From Billgrantia pellis (GTDB taxonomy: Bacteria > Pseudomonadota > Gammaproteobacteria > Pseudomonadales > Halomonadaceae), in contig NZ_VTPY01000001.1 of assembly GCF_008297955.1 (NCBI RefSeq), positions 310,001 to 374,000 of the forward strand: a stretch of DNA of 64,000 bases. The letters are read 5' to 3'. The notes under the pieces were generated by a model. The model saw nothing but the letters and a program-made list of their open reading frames with translations. It made no database searches and was not told where the DNA came from. Below are positions 30,838-39,519 of this stretch, one piece after another (positions within the stretch are counted from its first letter, which is position 1; each line of letters starts with the position of its first letter). Position numbers and translations under genes: made by a program.

Positions 30838-32034
30838 ATGCACGACGATACGAACCTGGATGCGGACTGGGCGCTGGAAACCCTGGCAATCCGCGCGGGT
30901 CATCATCGCACCCACGAGCAGGAGCACGGCGAGCCGATCTTTCCCACCTCGAGCTTCGTCTATGGCAGCGCAGCCGAGGCGGCGCGCAAATTCGGCGGCG
31001 AGGAGCCGGGTAACATCTATTCGCGCTTTACCAACCCGACGGTGCGCACCTTCGAGCAGCGCCTGGCGTCGCTGGAGGGTGGGGAGCGCTGTGTCGCGAC
31101 GAGCTCCGGCATGGCCGCGATCCTGTCCACCGTGATCGCGCTGCTCTCGGCGGGTGACGAGATCGTTGCGTCGCGCTCCTTGTTCGGCTCTACCGTCAGT
31201 CTGTTCGACAAGTATTTCGGCAAGCTGGGCATCGTCACGCACTACGTCGAGCTATCGGACCTGACGGCCTGGGAGGCGGCGATCACGCCACGAACGCGCC
31301 TGCTGTTCGCGGAAACGCCGTCCAACCCGCTTGCCGAAGTGGTCGACATCGCCGCATTGGCCGAGATCGCCCATCGCCGCGGCGCATTGCTGGCCATCGA
31401 CAATTGCTTCCTGACACCGGCGCTGCAGCGACCGCTGTCGCTGGGCGCCGACCTGGTGATTCACTCTGCCACCAAGTATCTCGATGGCCAGGGCCGTACG
31501 GTGGGCGGAGCCGTGGTGGGACGTCACCAGGAGTTGGAGGAGGTGTTCGGTGTCGTGCGCACCTGCGGCCCTTGCCTGAGCCCGTTCAATGCCTGGGTCT
31601 TCACCAAGGGGCTCGAAACCTTGAGCCTGCGCATGCGTGCCCATTGCGATAACGCTCAAATGTTGGCCGAATGGCTTCAGGAGCATCCGGCCGTGACGCA
31701 GGTGCACTATAGCGGACTGCCGGGCCATCCACAGCATGCCTTGGCCGGTCGGCAGCAGCTAGGGTTCGGTGCGGTGCTGGGCTTCGAGGTTAGCGGTGGG
31801 CGGGAAGCCGCCTGGTCGGTCATCGATGCGACCCGGATGCTTTCCATTACCGGCAACCTGGGCGACGTCAAGAGCACGATCACGCATCCGGCCACGACGA
31901 CGCACGGCCGTCTTTCCGATGCACAGAAGGAGGCCGCCGGTATCGGGGAGGGACTGATTCGCGTATCGGTAGGGCTCGAGGCGTTCGGGGACATTCGCGC
32001 CGATCTGGCACGAGGTCTCGATGCGTTGACGTGA
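30838..32034 (+). CDS. metZ: O-succinylhomoserine sulfhydrylase
   Basis: 398 residues, a PLP enzyme of the Cys/Met metabolism family. It makes homocysteine directly from O-succinylhomoserine and sulfide. ALETLAIRAGHHRTHEQEHG and PIFPTSSFVYGSAAEAA open it. LVIHSATKYLDGQG holds the PLP lysine. TCGPCLSPFNAWVFTKGLET and NLGDVKSTITHPATTTHG close it. ATG 30838 has GAGGG upstream; a TTG four codons earlier is less likely. purF-metZ linkage is typical of Pseudomonas and relatives. Two tandem hairpins end the transcript. Confidence 0.95.
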   Translation: MHDDTNLDADWALETLAIRAGHHRTHEQEHGEPIFPTSSFVYGSAAEAARKFGGEEPGNIYSRFTNPTVRTFEQRLASLEGGERCVATSSGMAAILSTVIALLSAGDEIVASRSLFGSTVSLFDKYFGKLGIVTHYVELSDLTAWEAAITPRTRLLFAETPSNPLAEVVDIAALAEIAHRRGALLAIDNCFLTPALQRPLSLGADLVIHSATKYLDGQGRTVGGAVVGRHQELEEVFGVVRTCGPCLSPFNAWVFTKGLETLSLRMRAHCDNAQMLAEWLQEHPAVTQVHYSGLPGHPQHALAGRQQLGFGAVLGFEVSGGREAAWSVIDATRMLSITGNLGDVKSTITHPATTTHGRLSDAQKEAAGIGEGLIRVSVGLEAFGDIRADLARGLDALT

Positions 32035-32038
32035 AACG

Positions 32039-32100
32039 CAGGCGCCGCTTCAGCGGCGCCTGTAGGGAATTTTTACGAACGTAGCGTTCGGCTTTTTTCA
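32039..32100 (+). terminator. Two tandem terminator hairpins after metZ
   Basis: First: CAGGCGCCGCT-TC-AGCGGCGCCTG (32039-32062) followed by TAGGGAATTTTT. Second, after a short gap: CGAACG-TAG-CGTTCG (32076-32090) followed by GCTTTTTT. Both have T-runs, so transcription of the long fimV-metZ unit should stop here. Confidence 0.85.
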
Positions 32101-32165
32101 GCCCATGTACCGAAGTGCTGCGTTATGCTCCCCACCAACATTAGCGAAGCTCAATGGGGACAGCG

Positions 32166-32720
32166 ATGTGGTCCAACACTCGTTCAGGCTGGGGCCTGAT
32201 CAGCATAGCCCTGCATTGGCTCAGCGCCCTGGTCGTGGTCGGCCTGTTCGCCCTGGGCTGGTGGATGACGGACCTGAGCTATTTCGATGCCTGGTACAAT
32301 CGCGCCCCCTGGTGGCACCGCTCCATCGGCATGTTGCTGCTGTTCGCCACGCTGCTGCGCATCGTCTGGCGCCTGTTTCAGCCGGTGCCGCAGGCGCACG
32401 GTAACCGCCTCGAACGGCTCGCGGCGCATCTCGGGCACATTGCCTTATACGTTCTGATGCTCGCCGTTCTATTCAGCGGCTACCTCATCTCGACGGCGAA
32501 GGGGCGGGGCATTAGCGTCTTCGACTGGTTCGAGGTGCCGGCGCTGATCAGCGGGCTGCCCGAACAGGCTAGCGTCGCCGGAGCGATCCATTGGTACAGT
32601 GCCCTGGCCCTGATAGTGCTGGCGGTCGGTCATACCCTGGCGGCCCTCAAGCACCATTTTCTCGATCGTCACGATACCCTCGCGCGCATGCTGAATCCGG
32701 CGCGCACGCGCCGTCGCTGA
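32166..32720 (+). CDS. Cytochrome b561 family membrane protein
   Basis: 184 residues and four membrane helices. ALHWLSALVVVGLFALGWWM and WWHRSIGMLLLFATLLRIVW carry two likely haem-ligand His residues. HLGHIALYVLMLAVLFSGYL and HWYSALALIVLAVGHTLAAL carry the others. This is the di-haem YceJ/b561 pattern. It probably passes electrons between quinol and a periplasmic partner. GGGGAC precedes ATG 32166; an ATG at 32154 would add four residues. It is followed 38 bases later by yceI, the common yceJ-yceI pair. Confidence 0.92.
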   Translation: MWSNTRSGWGLISIALHWLSALVVVGLFALGWWMTDLSYFDAWYNRAPWWHRSIGMLLLFATLLRIVWRLFQPVPQAHGNRLERLAAHLGHIALYVLMLAVLFSGYLISTAKGRGISVFDWFEVPALISGLPEQASVAGAIHWYSALALIVLAVGHTLAALKHHFLDRHDTLARMLNPARTRRR

Positions 32721-32758
32721 ACATCCGCGTCTGAGGACGCTCAACCAAGGAGAAACCC

Positions 32759-33343
32759 ATGTTCAAGAAAGCCGCAATCGCCACAGCCCTGAGCGCCGCT
32801 TCCCTGGTCGTGGCCGGCCAAGCACTGGCCGATGACTACGTGATCGACACCGAAGGTCAGCACGCTTTCGTTCAATTCAAGATCAACCATCTCGGTTTCT
32901 CCTATATTCTCGGTCAGTTCGAGGAATTCGAAGGCAGCTTCCACTACGATCCGGAAGATCTCGAGGCCTCTAGCGTCGAGATGGAAGTTCAGGTGGGCAG
33001 CCTGCATACCAACCACGCCGAACGCGATCGCCACTTTCTGAGCGACGATTTCCTCAGTGCCGACGAGTATCCGACGGCGACATTCGTCTCCACCGGCTTC
33101 GAATCGCAGGGAGAGAACGAGGGCGTGCTGACTGGCGAGCTGACGTTGAAGGGCGAGACCCGCGAGATCGAAATGCCCGTCACCCTGCTGGGCGAGGGCG
33201 AGGATCCATGGGGCAATTATCGCGCCGGGTTCGAGGGCTCGACTACCCTGACACTGGCCGATTACGGCATCGATATGAGCGACTTTCCCGAAGCCATGCA
33301 GGAGCTCGAACTCTACGTGACCTTCGAGGGCGTCCGTCAGTAA
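32759..33343 (+). CDS. YceI family periplasmic lipid-binding protein
   Basis: 194 residues. A signal peptide (AAIATALSAASLVVAGQALA) precedes the mature domain. The lipocalin-like YceI domain reads YVIDTEGQHAFVQFKINHLG, VEMEVQVGSLHTNHAERDRH, and LTGELTLKGETREIEMPV. YceI proteins bind isoprenoid quinones or similar amphipathic lipids in the periplasm. AAGGAGAAA is the ribosome-binding site. It is paired with the b561 gene upstream, suggesting joint work on quinones. A strong terminator follows. Confidence 0.95.
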   Translation: MFKKAAIATALSAASLVVAGQALADDYVIDTEGQHAFVQFKINHLGFSYILGQFEEFEGSFHYDPEDLEASSVEMEVQVGSLHTNHAERDRHFLSDDFLSADEYPTATFVSTGFESQGENEGVLTGELTLKGETREIEMPVTLLGEGEDPWGNYRAGFEGSTTLTLADYGIDMSDFPEAMQELELYVTFEGVRQ

Positions 33344-33364
33344 TCTGACTCAACGTCGTGGCTC

Positions 33365-33400
33365 CGACACCCCCGGCCTGAACCGGGGGTGTCGCATTTT
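33365..33400 (+). terminator. Terminator after yceI
   Basis: CGACACCCCCGG (33365-33376) and CCGGGGGTGTCG (33383-33394) form a perfect 12-bp stem with a six-base loop. CATTTTG follows. It separates yceI from the MATE gene. Confidence 0.85.
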
Positions 33401-33414
33401 GTAGAGGAGAATGC

Positions 33415-34806
33415 GTGACACAGCGAGACGATGCTGCGCCCTCGATGGGGGTGTCCCTATGGCGCCAGACTTGGCCGATGGCGATCGGCGTCATGGCGCT
33501 GCTTGGCTTTCAACTGGTCGATAGCGTCTTCATCGCACATTTGGGCACGGCGCCGCTGGCAGCCCAATCCTTCACTTTCCCGCTGTCCTTTCTCATCATC
33601 GGTATCCAGGTAGGGCTCGGCATCGCCATCGCCGCGCTGATATCGCGCTCGTTGGGAGCAGGGGAAGAGGAACGGGCTCGACGGCTCGGCACCTTGGTGC
33701 TGCTGGCAGGCAGCGCCATTATCGGGTTGCTGGCGCTGCTGCTCTGGTGGATTCAGGATCCGATATTCACCCGCCTGGGCGCTGATGCCGCAACGCGAGC
33801 TTTGATTCGCGATTATTGGGCGCCGCAGTTGTTCGCCGCCTGGCTGGGAGCGGTGCTCTATTTCGCCTACAGCCTGTTTCGCGCCCATGGCGATACGCGT
33901 CTGCCGGGAAAGGTGATGGTAATCACGAGCCTGCTCAATCTGGTGCTCGATCCTTTGCTGATCTTCGGCCTCGGTAACTGGCCGGGATGGGGACTGCCCG
34001 GAGCGGCCTGGGCCACAGCCATTGCCTTTGGTGGAGGATTGCTGGTGGTGGGCGTCAGGCTGAAACGCACCGATTGGCTGGCGCGCCAGGGACTCGGCCA
34101 TGAACTGTCGCACTCGGCGCGACCGTTCGTCGCCATTGCGGCACCCGCCATGGTTGGCCAACTGATGCCGCCGCTGGCGGCCATGCTGGCGGTATCGGTG
34201 GCCGCTGGCCTGGGGGAGTCGACCGTGGCGGCCTGGGGCTTGGCGAGCCGGCTCGAGACGCTCGCCTTGGTCGTGGTGCTGGCGATGACCATGTCATTGC
34301 CGCCCTGGTTGGGGCGTTGTTATGGTGCAGGGGACTGGGAACAGGTGAGGCGGCTGTTGCGGCTGGCACTCAAGGTCGTGGTCGTCTGGCAGCTCATCCT
34401 GGGCCTGACGCTGGCAATGGCATCGCCCTGGGTAGCCCAGATGCTATCCGGCAGTTCCGAGGTACGCGATGACCTGGCCATACTGATCCGCTTCCTGCTG
34501 CCGAGCTATGCCGCGCTGGGAACCTGCATGCTGGTGGTCTCGGCCGGCAATGCGCTGGGTTGGCCGCTGCGATCCATGTTGCTTTCTGCGGCTCGCCTGT
34601 TCCTCTTCTATCTGCCGTGCCTGTGGCTGGGAGCCCGTGTGGCCGGCCTCCCCGGACTGGCCACGGGAGCGGCCATGGGAAACCTACTGGCTGGCTTGGC
34701 GGCCTGGAAATTGCTGCGTCGGCGGCTCAACGACGCGGCGAGCGGGCCTGCTTGTGTCTTGCATCGTGGAGAGAAGGCATCTTTTACCCAGCGCAGACGA
34801 ACCTGA
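33415..34806 (+). CDS. MATE family efflux transporter
   Basis: 463 residues with twelve hydrophobic helices. MAIGVMALLGFQLVDSVFIA and LGTAPLAAQSFTFPLSFLII are the usual first-helix signatures, repeated in the second half (AAPAMVGQLMPPLAAMLAV; ALVVVLAMTMSLPPWLG). It likely exports cationic drugs or dyes by Na+ or H+ antiport; the substrate is unknown. Translation starts at GTG 33415, preceded by AGAGGAG. It is monocistronic. A gap of about 80 bases separates it from the next gene. Confidence 0.93.
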   Translation: MTQRDDAAPSMGVSLWRQTWPMAIGVMALLGFQLVDSVFIAHLGTAPLAAQSFTFPLSFLIIGIQVGLGIAIAALISRSLGAGEEERARRLGTLVLLAGSAIIGLLALLLWWIQDPIFTRLGADAATRALIRDYWAPQLFAAWLGAVLYFAYSLFRAHGDTRLPGKVMVITSLLNLVLDPLLIFGLGNWPGWGLPGAAWATAIAFGGGLLVVGVRLKRTDWLARQGLGHELSHSARPFVAIAAPAMVGQLMPPLAAMLAVSVAAGLGESTVAAWGLASRLETLALVVVLAMTMSLPPWLGRCYGAGDWEQVRRLLRLALKVVVVWQLILGLTLAMASPWVAQMLSGSSEVRDDLAILIRFLLPSYAALGTCMLVVSAGNALGWPLRSMLLSAARLFLFYLPCLWLGARVAGLPGLATGAAMGNLLAGLAAWKLLRRRLNDAASGPACVLHRGEKASFTQRRRT

Positions 34807-34887
34807 CGCAGATTTCGCTGTCAGGGTTAGGACGTGGTGGCCGACGCCATCGTGCCATAAATGCACTTGAAGGCAATGGAGTAAGCA

Positions 34888-35355
34888 ATGAAGCTAGTCA
34901 ACATCCTGGTGACGATCGCGCTGAGTCTGGGCATGGCCTCGGCAGCAACCGCACAGCAGCAGATGCAGGCCCCGCCACAGGGAGACCAGGTGGATCAGCT
35001 CGACCAGCTTCTCGACCTGGACGAGAATCAGCAGCAGGAGATTCGTCGCTTGCTGGACGAGGCTCAGAGCCAGATGGCGCCCAAGGAGCAGGAAGTGCAG
35101 GCGCTTCAGGCACGCCTTGGCGAGCATGTTGGCCCCGACTTCGACGAGGCGGCAATCCGCCAGGATGCTTCTCGTCTCGGCGAGCTGACCGGCGAGCTCA
35201 CCGCCGAGAGCGTCCTGTTGCAATCCCGCGTGGAAGCCGTGTTCACCGAGGAACAGCGTGAACGGCTGGAGCAAGAGATTGCGCAGCAGCAGCAGCAGAT
35301 GCGCGACCTGCAGGACCAGATGCAGCAGCAGGGCGGCCAGCCGCCCGCCCAGTAA
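34888..35355 (+). CDS. Gln-rich periplasmic helical protein (Spy/CpxP-like)
   Basis: 155 residues. A signal peptide (VTIALSLGMASAATA) is followed by a Gln-rich, fully helical protein. LLDLDENQQQEIRRLLDEAQ and VEAVFTEEQRERLEQEIAQQ each contain an L-x-x-x-Q-type segment, as in the LTxxQ repeats of Spy/CpxP chaperones. The C-terminus is a Gln stretch ending GGQPPAQ. It may be a periplasmic chaperone or stress protein. Assignment rests on shape, not on a clear motif. A bidirectional terminator follows. Confidence 0.7.
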   Translation: MKLVNILVTIALSLGMASAATAQQQMQAPPQGDQVDQLDQLLDLDENQQQEIRRLLDEAQSQMAPKEQEVQALQARLGEHVGPDFDEAAIRQDASRLGELTGELTAESVLLQSRVEAVFTEEQRERLEQEIAQQQQQMRDLQDQMQQQGGQPPAQ

Positions 35356-35570
35356 CCTGCTTCGCCAACCGGTGGTCGCCCCATGGCGGCCACCGGTACC
35401 TCCCTCTCCCTTCTGGTTCTCTCACCCCTGACTGGCCATGTGCTGCAGTAACGGACCGCTATTGGCAGTCGTAATGGACGGCCATGACCCAGCGACCGAT
35501 CCGAACGGCCTGGCTGTCTCGCGCTACGCCGAATGGCCGCGCGGCGTGATCGAGGGAAGCCTGAACGCTG

Positions 35571-35606
35571 AAAAGGCCCTGCCGATTCGATCCGGCAGGG
35601 CCTTTT
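35571..35606. terminator. Bidirectional terminator between convergent genes
   Basis: AAAAGGCCCTGCCG (35571-35584) and CGGCAGGGCCTTTT (35593-35606) form a perfect 14-bp stem. It has A- and T-runs on both sides, so it can stop transcripts from the Spy-like gene and from the NCS2 permease gene. The rest of the gap from 35356 holds nothing I can support. Confidence 0.9.
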
Positions 35607-35623
35607 GCTGCGAGCGATGAGGG

Positions 35624-37162
35624 TCAGTCGGCCGAGGGTGGCTGCGTGGCCGGTGTCGGTCGCGAGGTCACGCGATGGGGCGCGGCCAGCCTTTCCTGCT
35701 GCCAGGCGAAATAGAGGAATAGCGCTCCCATCACCAAGTAGCCGAGCGTGAAGTCCCAGGAAGCATTGAAGGCCAGCTTGGGAGCGTGCATCAGGCCAAC
35801 GAAGGAAAAGCCGGCGGCAGTGGCAGCGAATACCGCCGCGCGACGGAACTGATGATCGATGACCGATACCGTCATGGCGCCGATGAAGATGGCCATGAAC
35901 ATCGCCCCCTGGCCCATGGCGACGATGCCACCCGAGATGTCTGCCACCACCTCGCCGGCGCCGCGGTTGAATCGCGTCATCACGTAGTTGGCGAAGTAGG
36001 GCAGCATGGCCAACGCCACGGCCGGATAGTAACGGGTGTCGTTGCTCTGAAAGGCGGTCGCGATCATCGACATGCCGACGAATACCAGGATCGGAGCCAC
36101 CACCGAGACCGGGATGATGGCCGCCAGCGCAGCGATCAGGCCGAACATGGTAGCCAGCGCATAGACCGCACCGTTGAGGATGCTGTAACCACGTCCCGCA
36201 CCCATCCACTTGGCGCCTACGGTGGCGATATAAACGGTCGTGGGAAAGACACCGCCGAACAGGGCGCCGATCATGGTCCCCGCCCCATCCACGGCCTGAC
36301 ATTCACGCACGTCGTACTTGTCGCCTGCCGCTTCCATGGCCTCGACGTTGTTCATCGTCTCGATGGCGTTGTACAGCGTGATCGGCAGCACTACGGTCAA
36401 CACGGCGAGCATGCCGGTGAACAACAGCCCCAGCCCTTCGAACCAAGCCATGTTGGGCAGCAGCGGATAGAAACCGAGGTGAGTGAAGGCGTCGCTGAAT
36501 CGCTCACCGCCCGCGTCGCCGATCAGGTAGGCCATGGCGGTGCCGATGACGATGGCGAACAGGGAAGTGGGCAGGCGGAAGGGCATGCTCACCCTTGCCA
36601 CCAGACCGACGATGATGATGGCCAGTACCAGCAGGCCGATGACCGGCATCTCCAGGGTCTTGAACAACATTTCACCTGCGATGAAGGTCAGAGCGACACC
36701 CGCCACTGCACCTAGCATGGCGGCGCGCGGCAGGTGATACTGAACCCAGCGACCCACCAAACTGACGAGCGCCTCGATGGCGCCGCTGATGAAGCAGGCG
36801 GCAACGGCGACCTTCCAAGCCAAAGTGGCATCGCCGGTGAGCTGCTTGGCCGGCAGCAGTACGCCGAACAGAAAAACGAACATCACCGGAGTGGAAATCC
36901 CGTAGGAGAGAGCCGTGACGTCGGCACGGTTCTCCTTGCGGGCCAGGCGGGAAGCCGACCAAGCGTAGTAAAAATTGCCTATCATCACCGCCACAGCGGC
37001 ACCGGGCAGCACTTGGCCAAACACGATGGAAGCGGGGAAATCCATGCCCAGCATGGTGATGGCGATGATGACGAAGTTGGCGATATTGTTTTGGAACAGG
37101 GCGAAGAAGGCATCGGTATCCTCCTTCTTGTACCAAGGGTAGTGCACAGGGGAAGCCGCCAT
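35624..37162 (-). CDS. NCS2-type purine/pyrimidine permease
   Basis: 512 residues with about 13 hydrophobic helices. WYKKEDTDAFFALFQNNIAN opens it. ALSYGISTPVMFVFLFGVLL, TLYNAIETMNNVEAMEAAGD (an NCS2-like conserved acidic loop), and GGVFPTTVYIATVGAKWMGA (the ExxPxT-like region) point to the nucleobase-permease fold. The specific substrate (xanthine, uracil or other) cannot be told. I chose ATG 37162, with AGAGG upstream; 24 further codons upstream lack support. A TTGTATACAA palindrome lies 23 bases before the start. Confidence 0.8.
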   Translation of the reverse strand: MAASPVHYPWYKKEDTDAFFALFQNNIANFVIIAITMLGMDFPASIVFGQVLPGAAVAVMIGNFYYAWSASRLARKENRADVTALSYGISTPVMFVFLFGVLLPAKQLTGDATLAWKVAVAACFISGAIEALVSLVGRWVQYHLPRAAMLGAVAGVALTFIAGEMLFKTLEMPVIGLLVLAIIIVGLVARVSMPFRLPTSLFAIVIGTAMAYLIGDAGGERFSDAFTHLGFYPLLPNMAWFEGLGLLFTGMLAVLTVVLPITLYNAIETMNNVEAMEAAGDKYDVRECQAVDGAGTMIGALFGGVFPTTVYIATVGAKWMGAGRGYSILNGAVYALATMFGLIAALAAIIPVSVVAPILVFVGMSMIATAFQSNDTRYYPAVALAMLPYFANYVMTRFNRGAGEVVADISGGIVAMGQGAMFMAIFIGAMTVSVIDHQFRRAAVFAATAAGFSFVGLMHAPKLAFNASWDFTLGYLVMGALFLYFAWQQERLAAPHRVTSRPTPATQPPSAD

Positions 37163-37184
37163 GGTGAGCCTCTTGTGGTTGGGG

Positions 37185-37194
37185 TTGTATACAA
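37185..37194. promoter_or_regulatory. TTGTATACAA palindrome ahead of the permease gene
   Basis: A perfect 10-bp palindrome 22 bases upstream of the permease ATG. Perfect TTGTATACAA-like sites are typical of GntR-family repressors. It probably sits in the 5' leader or promoter of the permease. No regulator gene of that family is in the window. Confidence 0.4.
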
Positions 37195-37207
37195 GGCAGT
37201 GGTCAGT

Positions 37208-37234
37208 TTGGCCACAACCTGACTGAGTGGTCAA
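37208..37234. promoter_or_regulatory. Interrupted inverted repeat in the divergent promoter region
   Basis: TTGGCCAC (37208-37215) and GTGGTCAA (37227-37234) form an inverted repeat with one mismatch and an 11-base spacer. It lies between the permease and the Crp/Fnr regulator genes, so it may be an operator for either. The half-sites resemble those of pyrimidine/purine regulators, but the spacing does not match them. Confidence 0.35.
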
Positions 37235-37374
37235 GCCTGCCTTCGTCGTAGCCGGTAACTCGGATCCCTCTGTCCCCGACAGGCATTGCTCGACGCGTGA
37301 CGCGTCATCTGTTTGGCTGGGTGTGCGGGGCCAGATGAACGAAGCATATTCTACCGAAAAGGGGGAGAGGTCCG

Positions 37375-38208
37375 ATGGAGGGATATGAGAGCTGTATCGT
37401 TCGACATTTCAGCTATTACTACGAGCTGTCGGAAGACGACAAGGCGCTGCTTTGCACATTGGAACAAAGCCCGATGACCGTCGAGGCGGGCTCGACCCTG
37501 TGGAAAGAGGGGGATGATGCCAAGGAATTCTGCACGTTGAAGAAGGGATGGGCCTATTCTTATCGTTTCCTCGAGAACGGTTCGAGGCAACTGGTCGAAC
37601 TGTATTTGCCAGGCGATATCATCGGTCTACGGGAGTTCGCGTTCACGCAGCGCCTGGCTGGGGTGGAAATGGTCGAGGATGGTGAGGTGTGCTTCTTTCC
37701 TCATCAACACTTGTTGGACTTGTTTCGGCGCTCCTTCGTCCTGACCTCGATCCTTTTCGCCATAGCGAGTCGTCAACAGGTCTTGATTACCGAGCGTCTG
37801 GTCAACCTGGCGAGGCGAAACGCTCGACAAAAACTGGCCCATTTTCTATTGGAGGTTTCGCAGCGTCTTCTCCAGACCCAGCGTGGCTCCCTGAGCGGCA
37901 GTTTCCATATGCCGCTTTCCCAGGAACTCTTCGCCGATCTGCTGGGGCTCAGTCCGGTGCACGTCAGTCGTACCTTCAGCGCACTGCACGAAGCTGGGCT
38001 GGTCCACCGCGAACGGCATCACGTGACGCTTCTCGACTTGCCGGCACTGAAGCGTGAAGCGGATTTCGACGAGCGCTACCTGATCGACAATATGCGACCG
38101 TTGTTCACGGCCTACCCCGTATCAGCGACAAGGCCAGCTGACTCGGCTGTCGAAACGCCCCCCACCCCGTTCTGGCCCGGGGGGAGGGGGTTAATAGCAA
38201 AGCGATAG
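37375..38208 (+). CDS. Crp/Fnr family transcriptional regulator
   Basis: 277 residues. The N-terminal cyclic-nucleotide-binding-like domain reads VEAGSTLWKEGDDAKEFCTL and LVELYLPGDIIGLREFAF. The C-terminal winged HTH is MPLSQELFADLLGLSPVHVS then RTFSALHEAGLVHRERHHV. No Cys cluster typical of FNR is present, so it probably does not sense oxygen by a Fe-S cluster. A 40-residue tail after the HTH is unusual. It is divergent from the NCS2 permease and may regulate it. ATG 37375 has GGGGGAGAGG upstream. Confidence 0.88.
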   Translation: MEGYESCIVRHFSYYYELSEDDKALLCTLEQSPMTVEAGSTLWKEGDDAKEFCTLKKGWAYSYRFLENGSRQLVELYLPGDIIGLREFAFTQRLAGVEMVEDGEVCFFPHQHLLDLFRRSFVLTSILFAIASRQQVLITERLVNLARRNARQKLAHFLLEVSQRLLQTQRGSLSGSFHMPLSQELFADLLGLSPVHVSRTFSALHEAGLVHRERHHVTLLDLPALKREADFDERYLIDNMRPLFTAYPVSATRPADSAVETPPTPFWPGGRGLIAKR

Positions 38209-38210
38209 GC

Positions 38211-39398
38211 TCAGTTGACGGCGGCGATCGCCTTGGCCAGATAAGGCAGGTTGTCGTGGGAGAAGCCGGCCACATTGGCACGACCCGAGCGCACCATGTA
38301 GATGCCGAATTCGTCACGCAGGCGATCGACCTGTTCCGGCTTGAGGCCGGTATAGGAGAACATGCCGCGCTGCTCGGCCACACACGCGTACTTCCGGTCG
38401 AGTCCGTACGGCTTCAGCGCTTCGACGAAATCGCGACGCAGCGTATTGATACGATCGCGCATCTCGGTAAGTTCTTCGCGCCAGACAGCGGCCAGTTCGG
38501 CGGAATGAAGAATTTCGCTGACGATGGCGCCGCCGTGAGCTGGCGGGTTCGAGTAGTTCTCTCGGGCTACGATGGCCACCTGGGAGCGAACGTTCTCCAT
38601 CTGCTCGCTGTCGCCGGCGATCATGATCAGACAGCCGGTCCGCTCGCAATAGATACCGAAATTCTTGGAGCAGGAACTGGTGACGATCACCTCATCGAGG
38701 TTCTCCGCCAGCAGGCGAACGCCATAAGCGTCTTCGTCCAATCCTTCGCCGAAGCCCTGGTAAGCGAAGTCCACCAACGGTAGCAGATTGCGCTCCCGAA
38801 TCACCTCGAGGACCGTTTGCCATTGTTCGCGGGAGAGATCGAAGCCGGTGGGGTTGTGGCAGCAGGCGTGCAGCACGACCACGTCCCCGTTGGGGATTTG
38901 CTTGAGCGCCGCCAGCATGCCGTCGAAGTCGAGGCGATTCTCGGCATCGACATAGGGGTACTTGTGCAGTTCGATGCCGGCGGCGGTGAAGATGCCGAGA
39001 TGGTTCGGCCAGGTGGGGTCGCTGACCCAGATGCCCTTGCCGGGAAGCTGGTGAGCGATGAAATCCGCCGCCAGGCGCAGAGCGCCGGTGCCGCCGGGCG
39101 ATTGGGTGGCACTGGCGCGTCGGGCCTCGAGTACCGATGATTCCTCGCCCAGCACCATGGGGAGAATCACTTCGCCGTAACGCGGGTCGCCATGGGAACC
39201 GATGTAGGTCTTGGTGGCTTCGTTCTTGAGCAGCAGGGCCTCGGCTTCCTTGACGGCGCGCATCACGGGAGTGTTGCCTTGGGCATCCTTGTAGACGCCG
39301 ACGCCGAGATCGACCTTCTGCGGATTGGTATCCTTCTTGAAGGCCTCGATCAGACCGAGGATGGCGTCCCCGGGTACCCGCTCAATATGTTCGAACAT
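38211..39398 (-). CDS. Aromatic amino acid / aspartate aminotransferase
   Basis: 395 residues, class-I PLP aminotransferase of the AspC/TyrB type. FEHIERVPGDAILGLIEAFK is the characteristic start, followed by KVDLGVGVYKDAQGNTPVMR. SPGGTGALRLAADF, HACCHNPTGFDLS, VDFAYQGFGEGLDEDAYGVR, and SSCSKNFGIYCERTG (PLP lysine) are all present. It interconverts aromatic amino acids or aspartate with their keto acids. ATG 39398 is preferred over an upstream start at 39446. Its stop is two bases from the end of the convergent Crp/Fnr gene. Confidence 0.93.
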   Translation of the reverse strand: MFEHIERVPGDAILGLIEAFKKDTNPQKVDLGVGVYKDAQGNTPVMRAVKEAEALLLKNEATKTYIGSHGDPRYGEVILPMVLGEESSVLEARRASATQSPGGTGALRLAADFIAHQLPGKGIWVSDPTWPNHLGIFTAAGIELHKYPYVDAENRLDFDGMLAALKQIPNGDVVVLHACCHNPTGFDLSREQWQTVLEVIRERNLLPLVDFAYQGFGEGLDEDAYGVRLLAENLDEVIVTSSCSKNFGIYCERTGCLIMIAGDSEQMENVRSQVAIVARENYSNPPAHGGAIVSEILHSAELAAVWREELTEMRDRINTLRRDFVEALKPYGLDRKYACVAEQRGMFSYTGLKPEQVDRLRDEFGIYMVRSGRANVAGFSHDNLPYLAKAIAAVN

Positions 39399-39519
39399 GT
39401 AACTCGCTACCTCGATTCTAGCGGCTAGGAATGGAACGACTACCATGATGCCATCGCATTCGTCGATCCGCCACTCAGGCCCGGAACGAGCGTATATTGG
39501 CGACGATTCCGCTGCGGGC

